A stretch of DNA of 64,000 bases, taken from contig URBX01000004.1 of assembly GCA_900546175.1 (NCBI GenBank), forward strand, positions 1 through 64,000. The letters are read 5' to 3'. Position numbers and translations under genes: made by a program. Shown piece by piece: positions 16,285 to 23,453 of this stretch. The stretch comes from an uncultured Eggerthella sp. Lineage in GTDB: Bacteria; Actinomycetota; Coriobacteriia; Coriobacteriales; Eggerthellaceae. Each line of letters opens with the position of its first letter. The stretch's first letter is position 1. The notes under the pieces were generated by a model. It saw only the letters and a program-made list of their open reading frames with translations, was not told where the DNA came from and did not search any database.

Positions 16285-16334
16285 GTGAGAGTGAGATATA
16301 TCTTGTCTTGCTGAAAGAGTGCTGTTTTACCCTA

Positions 16335-16832
16335 TTAATCTTTCTCATTTTTCTTTGTTAAGGGATATCCCCTTCTATCTAGTTCAGCAACAACCGATTC
16401 AACCAAGAAAGGAAGGCGCTCAAAAACCTTAGGAGTTAGCCCTTCGATAAAACCATCTGGTTCAAGATTCTCAACTTGCATGCCATAACAAAGCCCTTCA
16501 GCACTATAGCCGAGAAGAAAGGCTGCATCGAATAAGTCAGCAAGTCGAAGTTCATGAAGAGAAGAGCGGAAACCTGACACACGCGCCAAATCTCCTGGTT
16601 TATAGCGGAACACCGTTCCAGGTTCCGCGCCGGTACCGTCAATGGAATCTACCGTAATAATGAGATCATAATCACCAACCATGGTAATCATATCCATTGT
16701 CATACATCCCAAATCGAAAAAATCTACTTCTTCAGGAATATGATAGTTTTCTACAATCTCGTCATATACGGCAGGACCAATTCCGTCATCAAGCATTAAA
16801 CGGTTACCTACACAAAAAACCGCAATTTTCAT
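16335..16832 (-). CDS. hyaD: Hydrogenase maturation protease
   Basis: An endopeptidase that trims the C-terminal tail of the NiFe hydrogenase large subunit after nickel insertion. Starting at ATG 16832 gives 165 aa (MKIAVFCVGNRLMLDDGIGPAV); an upstream TTG at 16844 is also in frame but would overlap the previous gene. Nickel-binding acidic and His positions of the HyaD/HybD family are visible in GNRLMLDDGIG, VDSIDGTGAEPG and SSLHELRLADLF. The target is the large subunit encoded at 18229-19917, whose tail after DPCTACAVH is 20 residues. The gene follows the upstream membrane-protein stop by 1 nt, so the two are co-transcribed, downstream of a terminator behind the hydrogenase genes. Confidence 0.9.
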   Translation of the reverse strand: MKIAVFCVGNRLMLDDGIGPAVYDEIVENYHIPEEVDFFDLGCMTMDMITMVGDYDLIITVDSIDGTGAEPGTVFRYKPGDLARVSGFRSSLHELRLADLFDAAFLLGYSAEGLCYGMQVENLEPDGFIEGLTPKVFERLPFLVESVVAELDRRGYPLTKKNEKD

Positions 16833-16833
16833 C

Positions 16834-17373
16834 TTATTTTCCAAGAGTAGGACGAATCGTCAAGTTATAACAGGTAGCAAGAATAAGCGCCACAATTGCA
16901 ATAACAATCATAGCAATTGCCCACTTCTTCTCAGAAGAAACCCACTGTTCTTTCGTTTTTCCTTTAACTAAATAACGAATGTAAGCGTTCTTTTGAGCAG
17001 TTGCACCATAAAAAATCGATACGCCCAAAATTGCTACCGTAGCGATTACCGCAAATGAAATACTGAAAATTGAAGGATTAGCATATGCGCTGTATATTAA
17101 ATTATCCACAAAAAGCCACATAGGGTAAAACAGGATAGTAATATAAGATCCATGACCTAATCCCCATACTGCAGGCATAATTGCCGCGCCAGCATTAATT
17201 TTTGGGAGGTCTTTTAGAAGTTCGTTTTTAAACTGCTCTAATTCTTCAGGAGATACATCCTCCTGGATTTCCTCCAGTGAAGCTTCCTTGTGTATTTGTT
17301 CCGAAGACACTTTCTCTTTGATTTCTTCAGGAGAAGATTCCTCCTGTATCTTTTCATTTTCAATTTCAGCCAA
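16834..17373 (-). CDS. Hypothetical membrane protein with N-terminal Glu-rich repeats, in the hydrogenase cluster
   Basis: A 179-aa protein with no family I can name. Residues 1-55 hold four or five degenerate 11-residue units of the type SPEEIKEKV / SLEEIQEDV, probably a charged helix. Then follow INAGAAIMPAVWGLGHGSYITILFYPMWLFVDNLIY (first membrane region), a second helix around residues 95-118, and a third near 150-170. The start is TTG 17373 because AGGAG lies 7 nt upstream and no ATG is near. It lies between the cytochrome b gene and the maturation protease but after a strong terminator, so it may be made separately. A link to the hydrogenase is inferred from position only. Confidence 0.7.
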   Translation of the reverse strand: MAEIENEKIQEESSPEEIKEKVSSEQIHKEASLEEIQEDVSPEELEQFKNELLKDLPKINAGAAIMPAVWGLGHGSYITILFYPMWLFVDNLIYSAYANPSIFSISFAVIATVAILGVSIFYGATAQKNAYIRYLVKGKTKEQWVSSEKKWAIAMIVIAIVALILATCYNLTIRPTLGK

Positions 17374-17474
17374 GGGTTTCTCCTAAAGCGCTCTTGTCAT
17401 ATATTCCCTGCTCATGATAAGGGAAAACCTTAAGACCAAAACGTTCAAATAGGCAAGCGCAACAATATTAAGCC

Positions 17475-17508
17475 AAAAAAACAAGCCTAGCTCATTGAGC
17501 TAGGCTTG
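17475..17508 (-). terminator. Strong terminator behind the hydrogenase cytochrome b gene
   Basis: CAAGCCTAGCTCA (17482-17494) and TGAGCTAGGCTTG (17496-17508) are perfect reverse complements around one base, and the minus-strand copy is followed by seven Ts. It ends the hydrogenase structural operon before the membrane protein and protease genes. Confidence 0.88.
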
Positions 17509-17535
17509 CGCGAAATCTAAATGATTTCAAAGTAA

Positions 17536-18228
17536 TTAGTGATTACCAACGCTGTGATCTTCACCAACAATTACGTGACGCTCTGGGTCGTATACATAAC
17601 CACCATGCTCTTTGCGGAGCAACATGAGGTTAGCATTCTCAGTACCCTCGATGAATACCAAGTATACATGGATGAAGGTAAAGCAGATGAATACGAACAT
17701 CATGAAGTAATGAATGATACGCATAGACATCATGCCACCAACAGCTGCAGTGCCTGCAGCGAAGATTGCCCAGTCAGCGGTAGGAATCCACAAAGCAAAA
17801 CCGGTGTAAGCCATGATAAGGATCAATACGCCAACAGCAAGGTAGGAAAGCTTCTGAGGAACACCAAGTTTAGCGGACAATGGATGATCCTTCTTGAGGA
17901 ATAAGTAGTACTTAATCCAAGAAATACCCTGGTGACGATTGTCCTTCTGTGGCAACCAAGTCTTGTAGTCACGAACGGTGTTACGTGTACCGCCAGTAGG
18001 TGCAGACTGTACAAGGAATGCCAATACAACACGAACAATGAAGTTCAAGAAGAGAAGAATACCGCAGAATACGTGCAAACCACGTGCAACTCCAGTGAGA
18101 CCAGCAATAAATGGGAAATGAATAATAAAGCCGGTAAAGATAAGGAGTGCCATACAAATGAGGTTAATCCAGTGAGTAACTGCGAATGGCAATGGATGTG
18201 CCTCTTTATAATGAGCTAAATGTGCCAT
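17536..18228 (-). CDS. hyaC: NiFe hydrogenase b-type cytochrome subunit
   Basis: A 230-aa four-helix cytochrome b of the HyaC/HupC type that anchors the hydrogenase to the outer face of the membrane and passes electrons to quinone. Haem-ligand His candidates lie in FAVTHWINLICMALLIFTGF (helix 1), RGLHVFCGILLF (helix 2) and RIIHYFMMFVFICFTFIHVYLV (last helix). The gene starts 0 nt after the large-subunit stop, the usual order small-large-cytochrome b. A strong terminator follows it. Confidence 0.94.
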   Translation of the reverse strand: MAHLAHYKEAHPLPFAVTHWINLICMALLIFTGFIIHFPFIAGLTGVARGLHVFCGILLFLNFIVRVVLAFLVQSAPTGGTRNTVRDYKTWLPQKDNRHQGISWIKYYLFLKKDHPLSAKLGVPQKLSYLAVGVLILIMAYTGFALWIPTADWAIFAAGTAAVGGMMSMRIIHYFMMFVFICFTFIHVYLVFIEGTENANLMLLRKEHGGYVYDPERHVIVGEDHSVGNH

Positions 18229-19917
18229 TTACTTCACCCCCCATGGGCTAGTAACAGTTTCAAAGTGCTTACCAGTTGCTGGCTCGCTAACATGAACAGC
18301 ACATGCAGTACATGGGTCGAAGGAGTGAACAGTACGCAATACATTGATTGGCATTTCCACATCTTCTACAGGACAACCAATGATTGCCTGCTCCATAGGA
18401 CCATGCTCGCCCTGCTTGTTGATAGGAGCAATATTCCAAGTAGTAGGAATAATGATCTGGTAACCAGTAATCTTACCGTTGTTAACATGCTCGGTGTGGT
18501 AGAGAGCGCCACGAGGTGCCTCCCAGAAACCAGTACCGTCGCCAGTGATACGAGCAGGTGCACGGAAGTACTCAGAGTCACCTTCCTTCAAAGCTGCAAT
18601 AAGCTCGTCTACCCATTCGCACATCAATTCAGCAATGTAGAGGCATTCAGCCTGACGGCCAGCTACACGACCAAGAGTAGACTGGAGGTCGGTAAGAGCA
18701 AGACCGAGGTCGCCACAAATACCGTCAACAGCATTCTTGATGAACTTATTGCCACGGAGATAAGCTGCGAGAACACGAGAGAGTGGACCAGCTTCCATTG
18801 GCTTGTCATTGTATGTAGGAGCCTTATTCCAAGTATAGCGATCGTTGATTTCGCCGTACTCATGACCATTCTCAGTAAACTCAGTACCCTTCTTGTAGTA
18901 CTCAGTGTACAAAGGCTTGGTTTCACCTTCACGAGGGTTCAAGTTAGAGTCGCCCTCATACCAGGAGTGGCCAACGTATTCCTTGATAGCGCTTTCGTCA
19001 ACTTCAGAAAGATTGAAGTTCTCATCAATAACGCCAGATGGGAGATAGCGCTTGCTCATTTCGAAGGAAGAATCCTCGAATACACCCCAAGCAATGTAAC
19101 GACCGCAGCCCTTACCAAACTTCAAAGCATCAAGATAGTAAGGAGCAATTGCCTTTACGTCAGGAAGCATAGTTGCAACTACCCAGTCGCGTACTTCATG
19201 AACCAAAGCATAAAGGTCGTCAAGCTTTTCCTCGGTAGGAACAAAAGCGGTACCACCAGGAATAATAGTCATAACGTGTGGCATCTTGCCGCCAAGCAAA
19301 CCGCAAATCTCGGAAGCCTTAGACTGCATAGTCAAAGCCTCAAGATAATGAGCAGTGCAGATAAGGTCGAGTTCTGCAGGAAGCTTGAACTCAGATGCTG
19401 CATCGCCATTCTTGAACCAGTTGCCAGAGAAAATGGAAAGCTGGCCATTGTTTGCAAAAGTGGTCAACTTGGTCTGGAGAGCAGCCAAGTCAGTGTTGCA
19501 GGAAGTACCTGCAGCCTTAGCAAGATCAGTTGCTGCAGCAGCGTCTGCGGTAAGAGCGTTCAATGGATTTACATAGTCCAAAGCTGCCAACTGATAGAAC
19601 CACAAAATGTGAGAGTGAAGGAACTGTCCGCCTTCAATGAGGTTACGGATGATACGTGCATTATTAGGAATGGTAATGCCGTATGCCTTTTCAGCAGCGA
19701 TGGTTGCAGCATGGCTATGAGAAACCGGGCAAACACCACAAATACGCTGAACAATATGAGCTGCGTCCTCAGGAGTACGATCCTGAACTACAAGCTCCAT
19801 ACCACGGAAGCAACCGCCGGAAACCCAAGCGTTAGAAACTACGCCATTCTCTACTTCCATCTCAACACGAAGATGACCTTCGATACGAGTAATTGGGTCA
19901 ATTACAGAACGTGCCAT
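18229..19917 (-). CDS. hyaB: NiFe hydrogenase large subunit
   Basis: The catalytic subunit of a group 1-type, membrane-bound hydrogen-uptake hydrogenase. The 562-aa protein carries both nickel-binding signatures: RICGVCPVSHSHAA near residue 60 (R-x-C-G-x-C-x-x-x-H) and DPCTACAVH at the end (D-P-C-x-x-C-x-x-H). Maturation should cut after that His and remove the last 20 residues (VSEPATGKHFETVTSPWGVK), the job of the protease encoded at 16335-16832. It is transcribed between the small subunit (3-nt gap) and cytochrome b genes. It has no signal peptide of its own and would be exported with the Tat-tagged small subunit. Confidence 0.97.
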   Translation of the reverse strand: MARSVIDPITRIEGHLRVEMEVENGVVSNAWVSGGCFRGMELVVQDRTPEDAAHIVQRICGVCPVSHSHAATIAAEKAYGITIPNNARIIRNLIEGGQFLHSHILWFYQLAALDYVNPLNALTADAAAATDLAKAAGTSCNTDLAALQTKLTTFANNGQLSIFSGNWFKNGDAASEFKLPAELDLICTAHYLEALTMQSKASEICGLLGGKMPHVMTIIPGGTAFVPTEEKLDDLYALVHEVRDWVVATMLPDVKAIAPYYLDALKFGKGCGRYIAWGVFEDSSFEMSKRYLPSGVIDENFNLSEVDESAIKEYVGHSWYEGDSNLNPREGETKPLYTEYYKKGTEFTENGHEYGEINDRYTWNKAPTYNDKPMEAGPLSRVLAAYLRGNKFIKNAVDGICGDLGLALTDLQSTLGRVAGRQAECLYIAELMCEWVDELIAALKEGDSEYFRAPARITGDGTGFWEAPRGALYHTEHVNNGKITGYQIIIPTTWNIAPINKQGEHGPMEQAIIGCPVEDVEMPINVLRTVHSFDPCTACAVHVSEPATGKHFETVTSPWGVK

Positions 19918-19920
19918 AGA

Positions 19921-21186
19921 TTACTTGCCTCCCTTCGCTTTTTTAGCTGCTTCTTCAAGAACACCCTCATCATAACGGCCGATTGCCTGATCAGGATTCT
20001 TTGCGTCCCATTCACGTACGGTTTCGAAGTCTGCGCCACCATCGGTGCGGCCAGTCTTCTTCATGCCGAAGCCATGGATTGCCAATGCAGCAACAAGCAA
20101 GCCAGTAACAGTCCAAGCAATAGCTTCAGGCTGTACAGTCAAGCTGCCAATACGCAAATCGCGGAAGCGAGCACGGAAAGGAGTGTTGGTCTCTACCCAG
20201 TTGTGACCTGGATCGTTTGGATCTGCGGTGCAACAACCAATGCAAGGACCGCCTGATTTTACGCACCAAGAACGACGATGGTTCCAGAGAGTAATGCCGC
20301 AGTTTGCCTTGGTCTGAGGACCACGACAACCCATTGGATACAAGCAGTAGTTCTTTGCTTCTTCTGGAGTACCAAATGCGTAAACAAATTCACCATTCTC
20401 AAAGTGACCGCGACGCTCGCAGTTGTCATGAATGGTCTGACCGAACATAACCTTTGGCTTATTATCAGAGGTGAGTTCTGGTAATGAACCGAGGAACAAA
20501 GCATCAACGAGAACTGCCTCAACCCATTCTGGGTTTGCAGGACAACCAGGAACATTGATTACTGGGGTCTTGATGCCATGCTTCTTCAAAAATGCCTGTA
20601 CACCCAATGCGCCAGAAGAATTAGGGTTTGCACCCATCCAGCCACCATTAACTGCACAAGAACCCAAAGCTACAACTGCTGCTGCACCTTCGGCTGCCTC
20701 AATAAGGTGCTCAGTACCAGGCTTGTTGGCAACGCGCAATGCTTGACCATTCCAACCTTCCAAAACTGCACCTTCATAAATGAGGATGTAAGCGCCCTCT
20801 TCACCGAGTGCCTTACCTTTACCTACTTCGATGGTCTGCTCTTTAGCTTCTTCCATCGACCAACCAGCTGCTGCAGAAAGAGTCTCAGAGTAATTCAAAG
20901 AGATCATTTCGAGAACAACCTGGCCAGGATCTGGAGCGTCTACCTGAGCAAAAGACTCAGTGCAACCGGTACATGATGCACCTTCAATCCAGATAACTGG
21001 GAACAACTTACCAGACTCAGCGCCAATTACGGAATTTTCGATAGCGCGAGCAACGCGAGGAGCAGCAAGCTCAGTCAAACCAGCTGCAACTGCAAGTGAA
21101 CCACAGAGCTTCATAAAGGAACGACGAGAAACACCACGTGCTTCAAGACGAGCCATAAACTCTGGGCTGGTAGCCTGTGTTACCAT
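19921..21186 (-). CDS. hyaA: NiFe hydrogenase small subunit, Tat-exported
   Basis: The iron-sulfur electron-transfer subunit. ATG 21186 is chosen since AGGAGGT lies 6 nt upstream; a GTG 6 nt earlier would sit on that site. The 421-aa protein starts with a Tat signal (GVSRRSFMKLCGSLAVAAG, about 17-35), then the proximal cluster region IEGASCTGCTESF, GSCAVNGG, CPANPEW, and Cys-rich medial/distal cluster segments (NYCLYPMGCRGP, CGGPCIGCC-type). A C-terminal helix near residues 370-390 anchors it in the membrane. It leads the operon. The upstream region has repeated TGTTAC-type half-sites, so regulation is likely. Confidence 0.97.
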   Translation of the reverse strand: MVTQATSPEFMARLEARGVSRRSFMKLCGSLAVAAGLTELAAPRVARAIENSVIGAESGKLFPVIWIEGASCTGCTESFAQVDAPDPGQVVLEMISLNYSETLSAAAGWSMEEAKEQTIEVGKGKALGEEGAYILIYEGAVLEGWNGQALRVANKPGTEHLIEAAEGAAAVVALGSCAVNGGWMGANPNSSGALGVQAFLKKHGIKTPVINVPGCPANPEWVEAVLVDALFLGSLPELTSDNKPKVMFGQTIHDNCERRGHFENGEFVYAFGTPEEAKNYCLYPMGCRGPQTKANCGITLWNHRRSWCVKSGGPCIGCCTADPNDPGHNWVETNTPFRARFRDLRIGSLTVQPEAIAWTVTGLLVAALAIHGFGMKKTGRTDGGADFETVREWDAKNPDQAIGRYDEGVLEEAAKKAKGGK

Positions 21187-21227
21187 GTGCACACCTCCTT
21201 CAGTGTGTCGTACGTCCGCTAAAAATA

Positions 21228-21318
21228 CTTGTTACACATTGTTGATTAAACCTTTAACAAGATACACTAAAAAAACGCAAATGGTTAGAAAATGTTACAG
21301 CGTTTCTAGCCTGTAACA
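21228..21318 (-). promoter_or_regulatory. Hydrogenase upstream region with two inverted repeats of a TGTTAC-type half-site
   Basis: Two inverted repeats lie 40-130 bp upstream of hyaA: CTTGTTA (21228-21234) with TAACAAG (21255-21261), and TGTTACAG (21293-21300) with CTGTAACA (21311-21318, 10-nt spacer). All four arms share a TGTTA/TAACA core. This fits a dimeric transcription factor with two sites. The factor is unknown; Rex, FNR/Crp or nitrogen-type regulators all use T-rich/A-rich dyads, but none matches exactly. I could not place a clear -35/-10 pair. Confidence 0.5.
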
Positions 21319-21470
21319 CAAAGGAGTATTTCACCGGATTTATAAGCATCTATCTGCTTCTTTTCGCAAATCTCGCCCCCATAAATAAACAAGGCAAATA
21401 TCTATTTTTTTGTATGAAAGAAGCGAGAGCGCTATTATTTCCGTCCTTTCTTACCAATCCTTGGCTCTCT

Positions 21471-21500
21471 TTGTCTAAAACCGAAAAACAGGTTTACAAT
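21471..21500 (+). promoter_or_regulatory. pheA promoter
   Basis: TTGTCT (21471-21476) and TACAAT (21495-21500) are separated by 18 nt. The expected transcript start near 21507 fits the ATG at 21531 and argues against the longer frame beginning at 21414. Confidence 0.6.
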
Positions 21501-21530
21501 AGCCTTCATTACTTTAGAAAGGACACCTCT

Positions 21531-22382
21531 ATGGAAAAAACAGCCACTATCGCATTTCTTGCTCCTGAAGGAACCTATGGAGATGAGGCTGCAAAACTAT
21601 TCGCTCAAAAGCTGCAGTGTGATAACCCCGAGTTTGTTCTTTGTCCTTCACTTAATGAAATATTCGAATCGGTTGAAACAGGAAGAAGCGAATATGGCGT
21701 AATGCCTATTGAAAATTCTCTTGAAGGTGCAGTAACTGCAACCCTTGATGCCTTTGCCTTTCGCAACGGCGTTTCAATTGTTGGCTCTATCGTGCTTGAC
21801 ATTCACCATTGCCTTCTTCTTCATCCTGAAGCATCAATTAATGACATCACTACAGTAGCAACTCATCCTCAAGCAATGGGACAGTGTCGCCGTTTTCTTA
21901 ATGAGCACTATCCCCTTCTTGAACGTATCAGCGCTTCTTCCACCGCGGAATCAGCTCGTCTTGCGGCAGCCAACAAGCACATTGCAGGAATCGGAAGCGT
22001 TTTCGCTGCTCAACTTTATGGTTGCAAAATATACCAAGAAGGAATAGAGGATCATTACGGAAACCAAACCCAATTCGTCCTCATATCTCGCCAAGGTTCT
22101 AAACCGCTTAAACAAGAAGGAAAAACCATTACTTCTCTTGCTTTATTTTTGGAAAGCGATCGCCCTGGTGCACTTTTGATGATTCTTTCAGAATTTGCCT
22201 ATGCCAATATCAACTTGTCTAAAATCCAATCGCGTCCTACCAAGCAGGGATTAGGCAATTACATGTTCTTTGTTGATATTGAAGGAAGTCCCTGCGACCC
22301 GTTCGTAAAAACAGCACTTGATTGCTTACGACTTAAATTAAGGGAAGTAAAAGTTTTAGGTACCTACCAAGTTGAACGATAA
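21531..22382 (+). CDS. pheA: Prephenate dehydratase
   Basis: It converts prephenate to phenylpyruvate for phenylalanine synthesis. Starting at ATG 21531 (AAAGGA 8 nt upstream, promoter just before) gives 283 aa beginning MEKTATIAFLAPEGTYGDEAA. The catalytic domain (1-185) shows YGVMPIENSLEGAV and the TTVATHPQAMGQCRRFL segment; the ACT regulatory domain (about 200-275) has LFLESDRPGALLMILSEFA and the NLSKIQSRPTKQGLGNYMFFVDIEG signature for phenylalanine feedback. It lacks a chorismate mutase domain, so it is the stand-alone form. A terminator follows. Confidence 0.96.
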   Translation: MEKTATIAFLAPEGTYGDEAAKLFAQKLQCDNPEFVLCPSLNEIFESVETGRSEYGVMPIENSLEGAVTATLDAFAFRNGVSIVGSIVLDIHHCLLLHPEASINDITTVATHPQAMGQCRRFLNEHYPLLERISASSTAESARLAAANKHIAGIGSVFAAQLYGCKIYQEGIEDHYGNQTQFVLISRQGSKPLKQEGKTITSLALFLESDRPGALLMILSEFAYANINLSKIQSRPTKQGLGNYMFFVDIEGSPCDPFVKTALDCLRLKLREVKVLGTYQVER

Positions 22383-22425
22383 GCCACGCAACTTTTCAAG
22401 TAAAACTAACTACTCGCAAAAACAC

Positions 22426-22460
22426 TAAGAGCCTACAACCAAGTAGGCTCTTATTTCTAT
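22426..22460 (+). terminator. Terminator after pheA
   Basis: TAAGAGCCTAC (22426-22436) pairs perfectly with GTAGGCTCTTA (22443-22453) over a 6-nt loop, followed by TTTCT. Confidence 0.82.
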
Positions 22461-22506
22461 GAACCTTTTTTGTTATATAAGGCTCTTTTTGCAGGAGTTC
22501 TCTTCC

Positions 22507-23445
22507 TTAGGATTTACAGCAATATCGTTTTATTGCTTCGTCCCAGCAAAAGAATCCTTCTTTTACTAAATCATCAACAATTAAACGCACGAGATTTTCC
22601 TCAACGGCGATACGCTGATGTTTTTTCTCAAACGCATTGAGGTGTTCCCAAAGCTCTTCAAACGAAACCCCTTCTTCGCTCTGAAGAACAAAACGAAGAA
22701 TCTCAGCACGCTTTTGCCTTCTGGAACCCTCAAAAGTTGATTGTTTTACGTGGTGCTTTGATTTTCGCGAAGGATTTGGCAGGGTTGCTTTGAGATAATT
22801 TCCATAATCGAGTAAGGCGTAATACCAGGTACGTGGATTATCGGACGGACAAGTACTCTTAACTAAAGGCTCTAGTTGCTTGTCTGATACCTCTTCGTCT
22901 AATGGAAAGAATTCGTGCAAAAAAACGCTTCTAACGTTCGTTTCTAGATAAAGCGCCGGCTTATTGTAGGCAAAGCAAAGGACTCCTGCTGCTGTTGCTT
23001 TTCCAATACCCGGCAAGGCAATGAGTTCAGAATACGTATCAGGAAGTGCACCTTGGTATTTTTCGGAACATATTTCTGCACACCGTTTCAGCATGAGAGC
23101 ACGGCGGTTATAACCTAAACCTTGCCACATTTCTAAAACAAGCGAAGTGTCTGCCGCAGCAAGCGCATCAAGAGTAGGAAAGAGCGCAATAAACGATTGC
23201 CAGTACTTCAGCACGCGAGACACTTGCGTTTGCTGAAGCATTACTTCCGACACAAGAACGTGGTAGGGGTCATCAATATAACGCCAGGGAAGGTCTCGAT
23301 ATAAGACTCTTCCCTGTTCGTATACTTTCTCTATAAATTGTTGGCGAAAACAAACATCTGAAAGCTTGTCAGTGTTTTTATCCGAATTGCTCAATAAAGT
23401 GCTTTCTTTACTATGAGTCACTTTGGACTTATCAGCCACTTTCAT
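22507..23445 (-). CDS. MutY-like DNA glycosylase lacking the iron-sulfur cluster
   Basis: A 312-aa HhH-GPD glycosylase closest to adenine glycosylase MutY. The MutY start is clear: DLPWRYIDDPYHVLVSEVMLQQTQVSRV, with the catalytic Glu in SEVMLQQTQV (about residue 70), and the helix-hairpin-helix LPGIGKATAAGVLCF (about 145). The segment that in MutY reads LDGNV (catalytic Asp) is LETNV here, so Asp is replaced by Glu. The four Cys of the [4Fe-4S] cluster are missing; instead LLDYGNYLKATLPNPSRKSKHH is followed by a Lys/Arg-rich tail. MutY proteins without the cluster are known. It may still excise A opposite 8-oxoG, but another specificity is possible. It follows the degenerate AAA+ gene after 8 nt. 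Confidence 0.82.
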   Translation of the reverse strand: MKVADKSKVTHSKESTLLSNSDKNTDKLSDVCFRQQFIEKVYEQGRVLYRDLPWRYIDDPYHVLVSEVMLQQTQVSRVLKYWQSFIALFPTLDALAAADTSLVLEMWQGLGYNRRALMLKRCAEICSEKYQGALPDTYSELIALPGIGKATAAGVLCFAYNKPALYLETNVRSVFLHEFFPLDEEVSDKQLEPLVKSTCPSDNPRTWYYALLDYGNYLKATLPNPSRKSKHHVKQSTFEGSRRQKRAEILRFVLQSEEGVSFEELWEHLNAFEKKHQRIAVEENLVRLIVDDLVKEGFFCWDEAIKRYCCKS

Positions 23446-23453
23446 CCTTTTCT

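Noticed and set aside
18220..20256. Very long open frame (678 codons) on the plus strand opposite the hydrogenase large subunit
   Set aside because: The minus strand holds an unmistakable, fully conserved hyaB. The opposite frame has no recognisable domain, is Cys/Ser/Thr-rich and is explained by the codon use of hyaB.
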